A stretch of 64,000 nt of DNA from Buchnera aphidicola (Formosaphis micheliae). Lineage in GTDB: Bacteria > Pseudomonadota > Gammaproteobacteria > Enterobacterales > Enterobacteriaceae. Position 1 is the stretch's first letter. Each line of letters opens with the position of its first letter. The notes under the pieces are model-generated. The model made no database searches, had not been told where the DNA came from, and was given only the letters and a program-made list of their open reading frames with translations. The translations under genes and the position numbers were made by a program. The DNA lies in the NCBI RefSeq assembly GCF_039403185.1, contig NZ_CP135047.1:248001-312000 (forward strand). The letters run 5' to 3'. Positions 31,607 through 44,123 of this stretch are shown here, one piece after another.

Positions 31607-31971
31607 AATTTATATTTATAATAATAGTATATTGATTATACAAATGTTTATTAAATTCTTAATTTAGTTATGTATTGTTATACTATATAGTTATTAGACT
31701 ATAATATATCTATTATTATATAATAATATTTTTTAATATAAATTGAAATAACACTTCATTATATTTACATTTATTTAATAAATAATATGTGTAAATTATT
31801 TTAAATATAAAATAATGATTATTTATACTGTTCCTATTGTTAAATAACTATAAAAATTATATCTTAAATATATGATGTTATATTATCAATATTTATATTT
31901 TTTATAAAAAGATTAAATATAATTTATTGCAAATTAAATTAGATATTTAATAAAAAATAGGAAATAAAAAA
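31607..31971. other. Gap between hisS and glyA
   Basis: The 365 bases show no ORF or RNA gene. They should carry the glyA promoter; at the end AGGAAATAAAAAA serves as the ribosome binding site for the GTG start. Confidence 0.45.
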
Positions 31972-33225
31972 GTGTTCAATAACATATTAAATGTTAAACA
32001 ATATGATAATGAAATATGGAATATCATAAATCAAGAAAAAATACGACAACAAAATCATCTTGAATTAATTGCTTCGGAGAATTATGTTAGTGATCAAGTA
32101 ATGTCTGCTCAAGGTTCTCAATTAACTAATAAATATGCAGAAGGATATCCTCAGAAAAGATATTACGGTGGATGTGAATATGTTGATAACATAGAAACTA
32201 TAGCAATTAATAGAGCTAAAAAATTATTTAATGTAAATTATGCTAATGTACAACCTCATTCTGGATCTCAAGCAAATTTTGCAGTATATAATGCACTATT
32301 AAATCCAGGTGATTTAATATTAGGTATGAAATTATCTCATGGGGGTCATTTGACCCATGGAGCAAATATAAATTTTTCTGGTAAAATATACAAATCTATT
32401 ACATATGGAGTGGATGATAATGGAATAATTGATTATAAAAACATAGAAAAATTAGCAAAATTATATAATCCGAAAATAATTGTAGGAGGATTTTCGGCTT
32501 ATTCAGGTTTATGTGATTGGGAAAGAATGCGTTATATAGCAGATAGTATTAACGCATTTTTTTTAGTAGATATAGCACATGTTGCTGGTTTAGTAGCTAC
32601 TGGTTTGTATCCAGATCCATTATCTTTTGCTCATGTAGTTACATCTACAACACATAAAACATTAGCTGGTCCAAGAGGAGGATTAATTTTAATACGACAC
32701 GATAATAAAGATCTATTTCGTAAAATAGATGCTTCAGTTTTTCCAGGTGTTCAAGGAGGTCCTTTAATGCATGTTATTGCAGCTAAAGCGATAGCATTTA
32801 AAGAAGCTATGGAACCTAATTTTAAAAAATATCAAATACAAGTATTAAGAAATGCACAATGTATGGTAAATGTATTCATTTCAAGTAAATATAAAGTACT
32901 ATCTAACGGTACACATAATCATCTTTTTTTATTAGATTTAACTGATAAAAATATAACAGGTAAAGATGCTGAAATAGCTTTAGGAAAAGTTAATATTACT
33001 GTTAATAAAAATAGTATACCTTATGATACTAAAAATCCTTTTATTACATCTGGAATTAGAATAGGTACTCCAGCTATTACTCGTCGTGGATTGCAAGAAA
33101 AAGAAGTTATTAGTGTATCACATTTTATTATAGATGTATTAAATAAAATAAATAGTCAAGAAAATATGAATCATATAAAAAATAATGTTATAAAATTATG
33201 TAAAAAATTTCCAGTGTATTTATAA
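31972..33225 (+). CDS. glyA: Serine hydroxymethyltransferase (GTG start)
   Basis: GlyA is the PLP enzyme that interconverts serine and glycine and loads one-carbon units onto tetrahydrofolate. The PLP lysine is in [12 protein letters not shown] (about residue 229); LELIASENY and [10 protein letters not shown] are intact. Length is 417, equal to E. coli. The start is GTG at 31972: no ATG is available before the conserved N-terminus and an AGGA sequence lies just upstream. A strong terminator follows at 33305. Together with SerC (55526) it supplies serine and glycine. Confidence 0.97.
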   Translation: MFNNILNVKQYDNEIWNIINQEKIRQQNHLELIASENYVSDQVMSAQGSQLTNKYAEGYPQKRYYGGCEYVDNIETIAINRAKKLFNVNYANVQPHSGSQANFAVYNALLNPGDLILGMKLSHGGHLTHGANINFSGKIYKSITYGVDDNGIIDYKNIEKLAKLYNPKIIVGGFSAYSGLCDWERMRYIADSINAFFLVDIAHVAGLVATGLYPDPLSFAHVVTSTTHKTLAGPRGGLILIRHDNKDLFRKIDASVFPGVQGGPLMHVIAAKAIAFKEAMEPNFKKYQIQVLRNAQCMVNVFISSKYKVLSNGTHNHLFLLDLTDKNITGKDAEIALGKVNITVNKNSIPYDTKNPFITSGIRIGTPAITRRGLQEKEVISVSHFIIDVLNKINSQENMNHIKNNVIKLCKKFPVYL

Positions 33226-33304
33226 TTTACTAAAATATAAAGTCATACTGTAAATATTTAATAATAGATAAATATTAAATTTTAATTAGTTATATAATAT
33301 TTTT

Positions 33305-33339
33305 GATTCCATCAACATATATAATATTTTGATGGAATC
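33305..33339 (+). terminator. Rho-independent terminator of glyA
   Basis: GATTCCATCAA at 33305-33315 pairs perfectly with TTGATGGAATC at 33329-33339; the stem can be lengthened by outer T-A pairs. The loop is 13 bases. It lies 80 bases after the glyA stop and has four G-C pairs in AT-only surroundings. The downstream T tract is short (AAGAATTTT). Confidence 0.7.
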
Positions 33340-33477
33340 AAGAATTTTAAAACTTATTAAACAATATATTTTACCTATATTATTTAGTTTAAATAATTTT
33401 AAAAAATAATAAGTAAAAACAGCTTATTTTAAAACAATCCTTGTTTTTTATTTATTAATAATTTTTAATAAAAAATG

Positions 33478-33540
33478 ACTCAATATTATGTGTTTAAATA
33501 TGTACATTAAAAATAAGCACTTATTAAACATGCATTGAGT
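33478..33540. repeat. Imperfect inverted repeat, possible structured RNA
   Basis: ACTCAAT (33478-33484) pairs with ATTGAGT (33534-33540), and TGTTTAA (33491-33497) with TTAAACA (33524-33530). An inner AATAAG/CTTATT hairpin (about 33512-33525) is an alternative fold. The function is unknown; chance or a decayed gene are possible. Confidence 0.3.
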
Positions 33541-35057
33541 AATATTAAAGATAAAGTTAATGTAATCAATTTATTTATTTTCTTTTATGTAAAATATTAA
33601 AATTGGCAATATATTTATGTTGATCTAAAATATAATAAATTGTATGAATATTCTACTTTTTATTATTTAATAAAACAAAATAATTATATATGATAAAACT
33701 ATCAATGATAAAAAATTTTTACCGTAATGCTATTAAATTAATAATTAATTTAATTTATATGATTTATTAATTTTAATTTAATAATTAATCGTAATATATA
33801 ATAATATTATAAAAAAATAAATCTATTTTTTAAATTTTATATACATATTTTATATATACTTATAAAAATATTATTAAAAAATTAATTAACTATATTAAAT
33901 AGTATATATACTATTAAATAACTCGAATAAATAATACATTATTTATCTGTATGTGTATAGATTAATTATTTTAAATACATTTTAAAATAAAATTAAACAG
34001 TTTTTAACTAATTTTTTAAATATTAGTAAATTACATATTTACATAAAAATATGAATTAATTTTACTACATAAAATATATTTAATTAAATTAAAAATTATA
34101 TATATATATATAAAACATTTATTTTTTAAATTTATTTTAAACATATAATGATGAATCAATAAAAATATATATATATAAATTCATAAAAAAATTTAATTAA
34201 TTAAATAATTAAACTAAATTATATCTCGTATCAATACTTCTAATAATACTTATATTTTATAATGGAATTATACTATTATATTAATTGATAATATATTTTA
34301 AAATATAATAAATCAACTGTTTATAAAAAACATTTTATTAGATAGTTAATAATATAACTTTTTTAATAATTATCAAACAATTTTAAATTATATTTACTAA
34401 TATAAAATCATAATTTTAATTTATTTTATTTTTCTAAAAAAAATACCTAAATTACTAAATTGATTAATATTTTTATGCTATTTATAAACTGCCAGTACTA
34501 ACCACTTAAAATGATAAAGAAATAAATTAGATTATATAACATACATAAGATTTATGTTTATTCATTTATATTTTTTGTAATCAAAAAAGTAAAGATATGT
34601 ATTATAAATACAGTATCAATAAATAAGTTATACTGATGTATTTATATTAAATTAAACGTATTAATTATTTTTTTATTTTTCAAAGATGTATATTAAATAT
34701 TTACAAGTATATTAATCAGTATAAACCATTAGGAAAGATAGATAAGTGAACTAACGTCATTAAAAAAAATTCTATTCTATATTTAATTTATTATTGCAAG
34801 TAAATAATGTCTATAGAAATATAGTTCACTCTAATGAATTTAAATTATGAATATATTTAAATTATTCCTATAAGTATCATTAATAAAAATATTACTTATA
34901 AAATAAATTAGAAAACTATATTAATTAGTATCCATATACGTCTAAAATATTGATGTAGTTAATTTATTTGTTTATGTTTTATTTAATCAACTTAAGGTTA
35001 TATATTTTTACATATCTATTGATTTGTTTTTTTTAATATTTTAAAAATATAGTATAC

Positions 35058-35086
35058 TTGACAGTGTACATTATTCTAAGTAATAC
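35058..35086 (+). promoter_or_regulatory. Orphan sigma-70-like promoter in the gene desert
   Basis: A perfect TTGACA (35058-35063) is followed after exactly 17 bases by TAATAC (35081-35086). It points right, toward the 3' end of the oppositely directed pgl gene, so it has no gene to serve. It may be a relic of a lost gene or drive a small RNA. Confidence 0.4.
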
Positions 35087-35564
35087 CCATAAAAAGCCTG
35101 ATAAAATAAATTATTTCTTTTACGCTATTCTAATATTTTATCTACTTTAAATTAATTTTTTATTTTTATATATACTATATATTGTAAATATTAAATATAA
35201 AAAATTTATTTTAAAAAATAGTTAAATATCTTTTAATTTTATTTTTAAATCATTTTTAATAAATAAAATTATATATAATATTAGATTATATCTATAAATT
35301 AATAAAATAAAAACAATCATAAAATAATTTTTATTAAAAAATATAAATATATTACTTTATTGAACGTAATTTATATGCTCATAATTTTATTATATCATGT
35401 ATCATAAAATATTTTTGTTACATAAAAAAAATTATTTTATATTTATTAAAATAAAATTTAAATATAATGAATGCAAATTATTTTTTCTTAAATGGTAAAC
35501 AGTTTTAAGTATTTTATTTATCTTGATTAATTAATCTATAATTTTATGTTAAATTAATTTAATA

Positions 35565-36560
35565 TTATAATAATTTATGTAAATGAACCCATATTGGTCT
35601 TTTTCCTACACCTATTTTTATATGTTCAATAATATGATGTGCATTTTTTTTTATTTTATAAAGTGTTATACTATTAGATATTTCACCAGCCACAATTAAA
35701 AATGTACCATCTTTACTAATACTAAATGATCTAGGCTGATGTTCTGTAGTATAATCAGCAATTTTTTTTAAGTGATGATTGTTAGAATTAATTTGAAATA
35801 TTGATATTACATTAGCAATGCGATCAGATGCATATATATATAATCCAGATGGATGTATATGTATATCAGCAGCCCAAAATTGATTGAAATATTTTTTTGA
35901 TATAACATCAATATTTTGAATAGATTGTATTAGTTTATTATCTTCATTAATTAATCTCCATACATCTATGGTACTATTTAATTCATTAATACTATATACA
36001 TATTTTTTATTAGGATGAAATACCATATGACGCGGTCCATATCCTTTGTTTACATTTAAAATAAATTGTTTATTTTTTATTAATAATCCATTATTCTGTA
36101 CACGATATAAATAAATACAATCGTTTTTTAAAGAGGTAACAAATAAAATTTTATTATCATAATCGATATCACAATAATGGCATCCTGCAATATTATATAA
36201 CACTTGTATTGGTTTATTAGGTATACCAAATTCATTTATTGAACTAACACTAAGGCAATTAGATTTATATGATGCACAAAATATAAATTTATTTTCTCTA
36301 TCTATAGATAAATAATTAGGACTACCAGGTATCGGAGATTCTCCTATTTTATTTAATAGCCCATTTTTTTTTATTTTATATGTTATTATACGACAATTCG
36401 GTCTAATTCCTGCATAAAGAAAATTTTCAGTTGTATGTATAGGTTGAACTTCTCCATCAGTATTTATTACTTGAATTTGTTCTAAAGAGAAATCAACACC
36501 AATACTGAAAACTTCTATTTGCTTACTACCTGGTGTAGATAAATATAAAATATTATTCAT
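35565..36560 (-). CDS. pgl: 6-phosphogluconolactonase
   Basis: Pgl (formerly YbhE) hydrolyses 6-phosphogluconolactone in the oxidative pentose phosphate pathway, which supplies NADPH. It has the seven-bladed beta-propeller pattern of repeated strands; conserved blocks are PRHMVFHPNKKYVYSINE (about residues 183-200), ADIHIHPSGLYIYASDR and QPRSFSISKDGTFLIVAGE. Length is 331, equal to E. coli. Downstream lies the gene desert; upstream is mfd, 208 bases away on the same strand. Confidence 0.94.
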   Translation of the reverse strand: MNNILYLSTPGSKQIEVFSIGVDFSLEQIQVINTDGEVQPIHTTENFLYAGIRPNCRIITYKIKKNGLLNKIGESPIPGSPNYLSIDRENKFIFCASYKSNCLSVSSINEFGIPNKPIQVLYNIAGCHYCDIDYDNKILFVTSLKNDCIYLYRVQNNGLLIKNKQFILNVNKGYGPRHMVFHPNKKYVYSINELNSTIDVWRLINEDNKLIQSIQNIDVISKKYFNQFWAADIHIHPSGLYIYASDRIANVISIFQINSNNHHLKKIADYTTEHQPRSFSISKDGTFLIVAGEISNSITLYKIKKNAHHIIEHIKIGVGKRPIWVHLHKLL

Positions 36561-36768
36561 ATTTCCTCAATAATATACTTTGCATGTAAAGTTATCTAAA
36601 TTATTTAAATATTTACTTCATGTAAAATAGTTTATAGAATTTTAATTCATCAACGTTAATTTTATAATTAACTTGTTTTAATAATAAAAAAATATATTTT
36701 TTTATAATATTATGTAGTAAAAATTAAACCTTTATTATTATTAATATAATTTATATTTTTTAAAAAAA

Positions 36769-38862
36769 TTAAGAATTATTTTGATGGTTTATTTTTTCCA
36801 AAAAATTTAATATCCATGTTATTCTAGAATTACAATTTATAATTTTATGTTTCAATTTTAATTGATTTACTGTATTAAATTTCCATTCTATTAATTCTTT
36901 TTTTAAAATTACTAATAAATATTCAATGTTAATAGAATTAATTTGACAAAAATCAATAATACTATTTAATTTATTAGATTTTATATAATTAATTCCTATT
37001 TTTTTAGATAAAATACGTATTTTAGAAACAGTAATCAAATTATGTATTTCTTGGGGTATAGATCCAAATTGATAAATTAACTCATATTTTAAATCAACTA
37101 ATTCTTTTAAATCTTGAACACTAGAAATTTTTTTGTAATAATCAAGTCTAATATTCATACTATTAATATATGACTCAGGAATTAACGCTGTAACAGATAA
37201 TTCTATTTCTGGTTGATTATTCAGAATTTCTTCTAAAGATAGAATATTATTATTTTTTATGTTAATAACAGCTTGATTTAATAATTCTGTATATAAAGTA
37301 ATGCCAATATTGTTTACATGGCCACTTTGCTCAATTCCTAAAATTTCACCTATACCTCTAATTTCAAGATCTTGCATAGATAAAGTTAGTCCAGATCCAA
37401 AATCTTTTAATGATATTATTGCTTCAAATCTTTTTTTTGCTTCTGGTGTTATTTTTTCGTAATTAGATACTAGAAGCCAAGCGTATGCTTGATGGTATGA
37501 TCTACCTACTCTACCACGTAATTGATGCAATTGGGCTAAACCAAAACGATCTGCTTTTTCAACAATAATTGTATTAACATTAGGTATGTCAATTCCTGTT
37601 TCAATAATTGCTGTACAAACAAGAACGTTAATTTTATTTTGAGTAAAATTTAACATAACTTTTTTTAATTCATGTGTACTCATTTGACCATGTCCAATAT
37701 CTATTTTTACTTCTGGTACTAATGTACATATTTTTTTTGCTGTATTTTTAATTTTTTTTACTTCATTACATAAGTAAAAAACTTGACCTCCTCTTAATAT
37801 TTCTTTAATAATTACTCTTTTAATTAATGAGTCATTATATTCTCGAATAAAAGTTTTTACTGTTAATCTCTTTTCTGGTGGAGTAGAAATAATTGACATA
37901 TCTCTAATACCACTCATACCCATATTTAATGTACGTGGAATTGGTGTGGCCGTTAGTGTTATAATATCTATATTTAAAAACATAGATTTAATATATTCTT
38001 TTTGTTGAACACCAAATCTATGCTCTTCATCAATAATCAATAAACCTAAATTATTCCATCTAATTTTTTTAAATAATAACAAATGAGTTCCAATTAATAT
38101 ATTTACTGTACTATCATGTACACTTTTAATACTAACAGATTGTTTTTTGTTACTACATAATCTAGATAAAATTTCAATTTTATAAGAAAAGTTAGAAAAC
38201 CGTTTTTTAAAGCTATTATAATGTTGTTGAGCTAAAAGAGTTGTAGGTACTAATACAACGACTTGTTTATTGTTACTAACAGCTAAAAAAGCTGCTCTCA
38301 TTGCTACTTCGGTTTTTCCAAATCCAACATCTCCACATATAATTCTATCCATAGGAACTGATTTTTTCATATCGCATAATACTGAATTAATTGCATTACT
38401 TTGGTCAGAAGTAATTTCAAAAGGACAGTCTTTACAAAATAAATTATATTTATTTTTATCTAAATGAAAAGCAAATCCTTTTTTTGCTATTCTGCTAGAA
38501 TATGTATCTAATAACATAGTAGCTACATCATTTATTTTTTTAATAGCTTTTTTTTTGACTTTATTCCAGCTATCAGATCCTAACTTATTTAAAGATATAT
38601 TTTTTTGTGAAAAATTTGTATAACGACTAATCAAATATAAATAAGTAACTGGTACATACAATTTTGCTTTATTGGCATATTCCAATATTAAATATTCATT
38701 TTTTACACCAGTAATTTCGATCACTTTTAATCCTTTATATCGACCAATTCCATGTGTAAAATGTACCACTATTTGATCTTTTTTAAGTTCAGATAGATTA
38801 TTAAAATATGTGTTAAAATTATTTTTTTTAACTTCAAAAAAATTATTATTATAGTGTAACAT
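36769..38862 (-). CDS. mfd: Transcription-repair coupling factor Mfd, N-terminally truncated
   Basis: Mfd pushes stalled RNA polymerase off DNA and, in full form, recruits UvrA. This protein has 697 residues versus 1148 in E. coli. It starts just before the RNA polymerase interaction domain (HFTHGIGRYKGL at about residue 34), then has the complete helicase core: GDVGFGKTEVA (Walker A), DEEHRFG (Walker B), TATPIPRTL, and QLRGRVGRSHHQ-type TRG motif (QLRGRVGRSYHQ), and the C-terminal domain 7. The UvrB-like, UvrA-binding N-terminal modules are absent; an in-frame TAA lies 24 bases before the ATG, so no extension is possible in this frame. A role in clearing stalled polymerase is plausible; coupling to repair is not. 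Confidence 0.9.
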   Translation of the reverse strand: MLHYNNNFFEVKKNNFNTYFNNLSELKKDQIVVHFTHGIGRYKGLKVIEITGVKNEYLILEYANKAKLYVPVTYLYLISRYTNFSQKNISLNKLGSDSWNKVKKKAIKKINDVATMLLDTYSSRIAKKGFAFHLDKNKYNLFCKDCPFEITSDQSNAINSVLCDMKKSVPMDRIICGDVGFGKTEVAMRAAFLAVSNNKQVVVLVPTTLLAQQHYNSFKKRFSNFSYKIEILSRLCSNKKQSVSIKSVHDSTVNILIGTHLLLFKKIRWNNLGLLIIDEEHRFGVQQKEYIKSMFLNIDIITLTATPIPRTLNMGMSGIRDMSIISTPPEKRLTVKTFIREYNDSLIKRVIIKEILRGGQVFYLCNEVKKIKNTAKKICTLVPEVKIDIGHGQMSTHELKKVMLNFTQNKINVLVCTAIIETGIDIPNVNTIIVEKADRFGLAQLHQLRGRVGRSYHQAYAWLLVSNYEKITPEAKKRFEAIISLKDFGSGLTLSMQDLEIRGIGEILGIEQSGHVNNIGITLYTELLNQAVINIKNNNILSLEEILNNQPEIELSVTALIPESYINSMNIRLDYYKKISSVQDLKELVDLKYELIYQFGSIPQEIHNLITVSKIRILSKKIGINYIKSNKLNSIIDFCQINSINIEYLLVILKKELIEWKFNTVNQLKLKHKIINCNSRITWILNFLEKINHQNNS

Positions 38863-40651
<1,789 letters not shown>

Positions 40652-40680
40652 AATAATAATTTTATATACTGTTAAACATT

Positions 40681-40711
40681 AAAAAAAATAAAATTTTATT
40701 TTATTTTTTTT
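40681..40711. terminator. Bidirectional terminator between gapA and fldA
   Basis: A perfect 14-bp stem (40681-40694 with 40698-40711) with a TTT loop begins with eight A and ends with eight T, so it gives a U tract for either direction. It sits between convergent gapA and fldA, 30 and 59 bases from their stops. There are no G-C pairs. Confidence 0.65.
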
Positions 40712-40769
40712 AATGCTGAAATGAAAACAAAATATTTTAATAAATATTATTTTTAAAAAATATATTACT

Positions 40770-41297
40770 TTATGAAATATTGTTTGACATAAATAACTCA
40801 TTTTTTATTTGATTTACCCATATTTTTGTTCTTTTTTCACTTTTTTCAGGTTGTCTATCTTCATCTATAACTAAACCATAAAAAAATTCACTATTTTTTA
40901 CTGCCTTAGATGATTCAAATGTATACCCTTTAATAGGCCATTGCCCAATAATTTTTGCTCCTTTAGATTTAACTATATTATAAATAATTCCAATTGCATC
41001 ACAAAAATATTCCGTATAATCACTTTGATCTCCACATCCAAATAAAGCAATAATTTTATTGTTAAAATCTATTGTTTTAAATATCGGTAAAAAATTATCC
41101 CAATCACACTGTAATTCACCATAATACCATGTTGGAATACCTAATATTAATACATCACACACTTCTAAATCTTTTTTTGTAACATATTCAATGTCATATA
41201 ATTTGCATAAATTAATTCCAATGAATTTGTGAATTAATTTTGCAATTTTTTCTGTATTTCCAGTATCGCTTCCAAAAAAAATACCAATTTTTTTCAT
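40770..41297 (-). CDS. fldA: Flavodoxin 1
   Basis: FldA is a small FMN protein that gives electrons to radical SAM and other enzymes (LipA and RlmN in this window are likely clients). The phosphate-binding loop [12 protein letters not shown] is at residues 8-19; the FMN-stacking blocks are [13 protein letters not shown] (about 55-67) and [17 protein letters not shown]. Length is 175 versus 176 in E. coli. TCTCCTTTC before the start gives GAAAGGAGA on the coding strand, one of the best ribosome binding sites in the window. Confidence 0.97.
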   Translation of the reverse strand: MKKIGIFFGSDTGNTEKIAKLIHKFIGINLCKLYDIEYVTKKDLEVCDVLILGIPTWYYGELQCDWDNFLPIFKTIDFNNKIIALFGCGDQSDYTEYFCDAIGIIYNIVKSKGAKIIGQWPIKGYTFESSKAVKNSEFFYGLVIDEDRQPEKSEKRTKIWVNQIKNELFMSNNIS

Positions 41298-41662
41298 TTA
41301 TTCTCCTTTCAAAGTAATGTATTATATATTTATATAATATAATCAAATAATATTTTTTATGAAAATAACAGATAAAAAATTTTCAATGTGATGTATCATA
41401 AAATATTTTTTTATTATAAGAAAATATATTTATTTATAATAATTAAATTAAATATATATTATTAGTATATTTTATATAATAAAACTATAACGTATTTTAA
41501 ATAATAGATATTAAACGTAATTTTTTTAAATATGTTAGTTTATTATAATAATATATAGATAAATTAATTAAAATGTTAAAATAGATATGAATAATTCAAT
41601 TATCTCCATTTTTATTACATATACAAATATAAAATACAATTTATATTTTATTGGCAAAATAT
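41298..41662. other. Divergent region between fldA and phrB
   Basis: These 365 AT-rich bases carry the promoters of fldA and phrB; no Fur-like box or RNA gene was recognised. An ATTGGCAAAA string lies just before the phrB ATG, as it also does before gapA. Confidence 0.45.
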
Positions 41663-43084
41663 ATGAAAATACATCTTATGTGGTTTCGTAATGATTTACG
41701 TATACATGATAATACCGCATTACATTTTTGTTGTAAAGATCCATTAATCAAAGTACTATCAATTTTTATTTCTACTCCTTCTCAATGGCAAAAACATGAC
41801 ATGTCATTTAAAAAATCAGAATATATTTATAAAAATTTATTAGAATTAAAAAAAAATATGCTTTCATTAGGTATTCCTCTTGATATACATGAATCAATGA
41901 ATTTTGCAACATCTATTCAATTTATAATACAATTTTGTAAAAAAAATAAAATAACTGATATGTTTTATAATTATGAATATGAAATTAATGAAAAAAAAAG
42001 AGATGTATCTATAACTCAATTACTAAATAAAGAAAATATTTTGATACATAGATTTCATGATAGTGTTATATTACCTCCAGATAAAATCTGTACTAAAAAT
42101 GGAAAAATATATCAATGTTTTTATTTTTTTAAAAAAAATATAATTAATCAATTAAAAGAAACTTCTCTTAAATGTTGGCCTAAACCTAATATAAGAAATA
42201 GTATAAAATATACTAAAAAAAAAATACCATTTACTTATAAACGTGAAAAAATTCAAACTAAAATATATCCTATTGGAGAAGAACAGGCTTTAAATCAATT
42301 AATTTTTTTTATTGAAAAAAACATAGAAAATTATGAATTAACTTATAATATTCCTTATCTCAATACTACCAGTTTATTATCTGTCTGTTTATCTATCGGA
42401 GTTTTATCACCTCGACAATGTTTGTATTTTCTATTTAAAAAAACAATGTTTACATCAAAAAAAAAATATCAATGTAGATGGTTTAATGAATTATTATGGC
42501 GTGAGTTTTATAAATATTTATTAATTAATAATCCTCAATTAAGTAAATATGAATCTTTATTAAATTTTGAAAAAAAAATAAAATGGAATAGTAATGAAAA
42601 TCATTTGTTAGCTTGGAAAAATGGAAAAACTGGTTATCCAATAATTGATGCTGGAATGAGACAATTAAAAGAATACGGTTGGATTCATAATAGAATACGA
42701 ATGATTTGTGCTTGTTTTTTAGTAAAAAATCTTTTAATAGATTGGAGGATTGGAGAAAAATATTTTATATCAAAATTAATTGATGGAGATTTAGCTATAA
42801 ATAATGGTAATTGGCAATGGATCGCTTCTGTAGGAATTAATAGCATGCCATATTTTCAAATATTTAATCCAATTAATCAAATTAAAAAATTTGATAGTCA
42901 AGGATTATATATAAAAAAATATTTACCTGAATTACGTAAAGTACCACCATCTGATATTTCTATACCTTATAATTGGTCTTATAAAACAGGAAAAAAAATT
43001 AATTATCCTATTCCAATAATTGATTATAACGTAACAAAAAAAAAATTCTTGTTTACTATTCTTTCAGCAAAACGTAGTTTTTAA
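41663..43084 (+). CDS. phrB: Deoxyribodipyrimidine photolyase
   Basis: PhrB repairs UV-made cyclobutane pyrimidine dimers with light, using FAD and an antenna chromophore. The N-terminal antenna domain starts HLMWFRNDLRIHDNTAL; the FAD domain has WFNELLWREFYKYLL (about 278), WKNGKTGYPIIDAGMRQL and NGNWQWIASVG. The ATG at 41663 gives 473 residues, close to E. coli (472); a TTG at 41651 would add four. Retaining photolyase in a symbiont living inside an insect is notable but known for Buchnera. ybgI follows after 14 bases. Confidence 0.96.
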   Translation: MKIHLMWFRNDLRIHDNTALHFCCKDPLIKVLSIFISTPSQWQKHDMSFKKSEYIYKNLLELKKNMLSLGIPLDIHESMNFATSIQFIIQFCKKNKITDMFYNYEYEINEKKRDVSITQLLNKENILIHRFHDSVILPPDKICTKNGKIYQCFYFFKKNIINQLKETSLKCWPKPNIRNSIKYTKKKIPFTYKREKIQTKIYPIGEEQALNQLIFFIEKNIENYELTYNIPYLNTTSLLSVCLSIGVLSPRQCLYFLFKKTMFTSKKKYQCRWFNELLWREFYKYLLINNPQLSKYESLLNFEKKIKWNSNENHLLAWKNGKTGYPIIDAGMRQLKEYGWIHNRIRMICACFLVKNLLIDWRIGEKYFISKLIDGDLAINNGNWQWIASVGINSMPYFQIFNPINQIKKFDSQGLYIKKYLPELRKVPPSDISIPYNWSYKTGKKINYPIPIIDYNVTKKKFLFTILSAKRSF

Positions 43085-43098
43085 AAAGTGATAATTTA

Positions 43099-43842
43099 AT
43101 GAATAATTTTGATTTAGAAAACATTATTAATATAAAATTAAATAGTCATCAATTTGATGATTTTTCGCCAAATGGATTACAAATAGAAGGTGCTAAAAAT
43201 ATAAAAAAAATTGTTTCTGGCGTAAGTATATGTCAAGAATTACTTAACAAAGCTATCGAATTAAAAGCTTCAGCAATTATTGTACATCATGGGTGTTTTT
43301 GGAATAAAACAAAACAGGTTATTACAGGAATACAAAAAAAAAGATTAAAAACTCTTATGTTACATAATATTAATTTATACAGTTGGCATTTACCTTTAGA
43401 TGCACATCCTGAAATTGGTAACAATGCACAAATAGCAAAAAAGTTAAATATTACTATTCAAGGACATTTGTTACCTTATGTACCATGGGGTACATTAAAA
43501 AATAATTTATCTGGAAAAGAATTATCAGATGAAATAATAAAACATTACAATCGAGTTCCTTTTCATGAACGCTCTGAGAAAAACTGTAATATTTCTAAAT
43601 TAGCTTGGTGCAGTGGAAAAGGACAAGGTTTTATGAAAGATATTAATTTATCAAAATTAGATGCTTTTTTGACTGGAGAAATATCAGAAGAAACAATTTA
43701 CATGGCTAGAGAAAATAATTTACATTTTTATGCAATAGGGCATTATGCTAGCGAAAGAGATGGAATAATAGCATTAGGCGACTGGTTAACTAAAAAATAT
43801 AATTTAAATATAACGTTTGTTGATATTAATAATCCTATTTAA
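43099..43842 (+). CDS. ybgI: Nif3-like dinuclear metal protein YbgI
   Basis: YbgI belongs to the NIF3/GTP cyclohydrolase-like family with a two-metal centre; its cellular role is unclear. Metal ligands are visible in IVHHGCFWNK (two His, about residue 63), YSWHLPLDAHPEIGNN (about residue 94) and in the late IGHYASERDG block (His and Glu). Length is 247, equal to E. coli. It lies 14 bases after phrB, as in E. coli, where the two genes are adjacent. Confidence 0.93.
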   Translation: MNNFDLENIINIKLNSHQFDDFSPNGLQIEGAKNIKKIVSGVSICQELLNKAIELKASAIIVHHGCFWNKTKQVITGIQKKRLKTLMLHNINLYSWHLPLDAHPEIGNNAQIAKKLNITIQGHLLPYVPWGTLKNNLSGKELSDEIIKHYNRVPFHERSEKNCNISKLAWCSGKGQGFMKDINLSKLDAFLTGEISEETIYMARENNLHFYAIGHYASERDGIIALGDWLTKKYNLNITFVDINNPI

Positions 43843-44123
43843 TCATAATAAAAATTTTAAGTTATGCTTATTTTTAAATAAATAATGTATAATTATAGTT
43901 AATTATATAAATAATATACATGTAGCTATATTATTAAAAACATAATAATATCATAAATAAACTTAAATAATATAATGTAATTAACTGTAATCAATATTTA
44001 TTAACATAAAAAATCATTTAATTTCTTCATATTTATACATTACATTATAAATATAAATTATAATTTAATTAATCATAATATCATTTGTATAAATATTATC
44101 ATACAAAAAATTAAGAGAGTGAC

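Larger units (their letters stand above)
33226..35564. other. 2.3 kb gene desert between glyA and pgl
   Basis: This is the longest gap in the window (2339 bases). It has no ORF with recognisable content and no tRNA. It contains the glyA terminator (33305-33339), a folded dyad at 33478-33540, and a promoter-like sequence at 35058-35086. In Buchnera strains with biotin genes bioD, bioB and bioA sit between glyA and pgl (from memory), so this is likely their eroded site; no bio protein motif could be read. Confidence 0.55.

Noticed and set aside
34481-34530. Slightly GC-richer patch in the glyA-pgl gap, looked at as a tRNA relic
   Set aside because: No acceptor stem or T arm could be paired.
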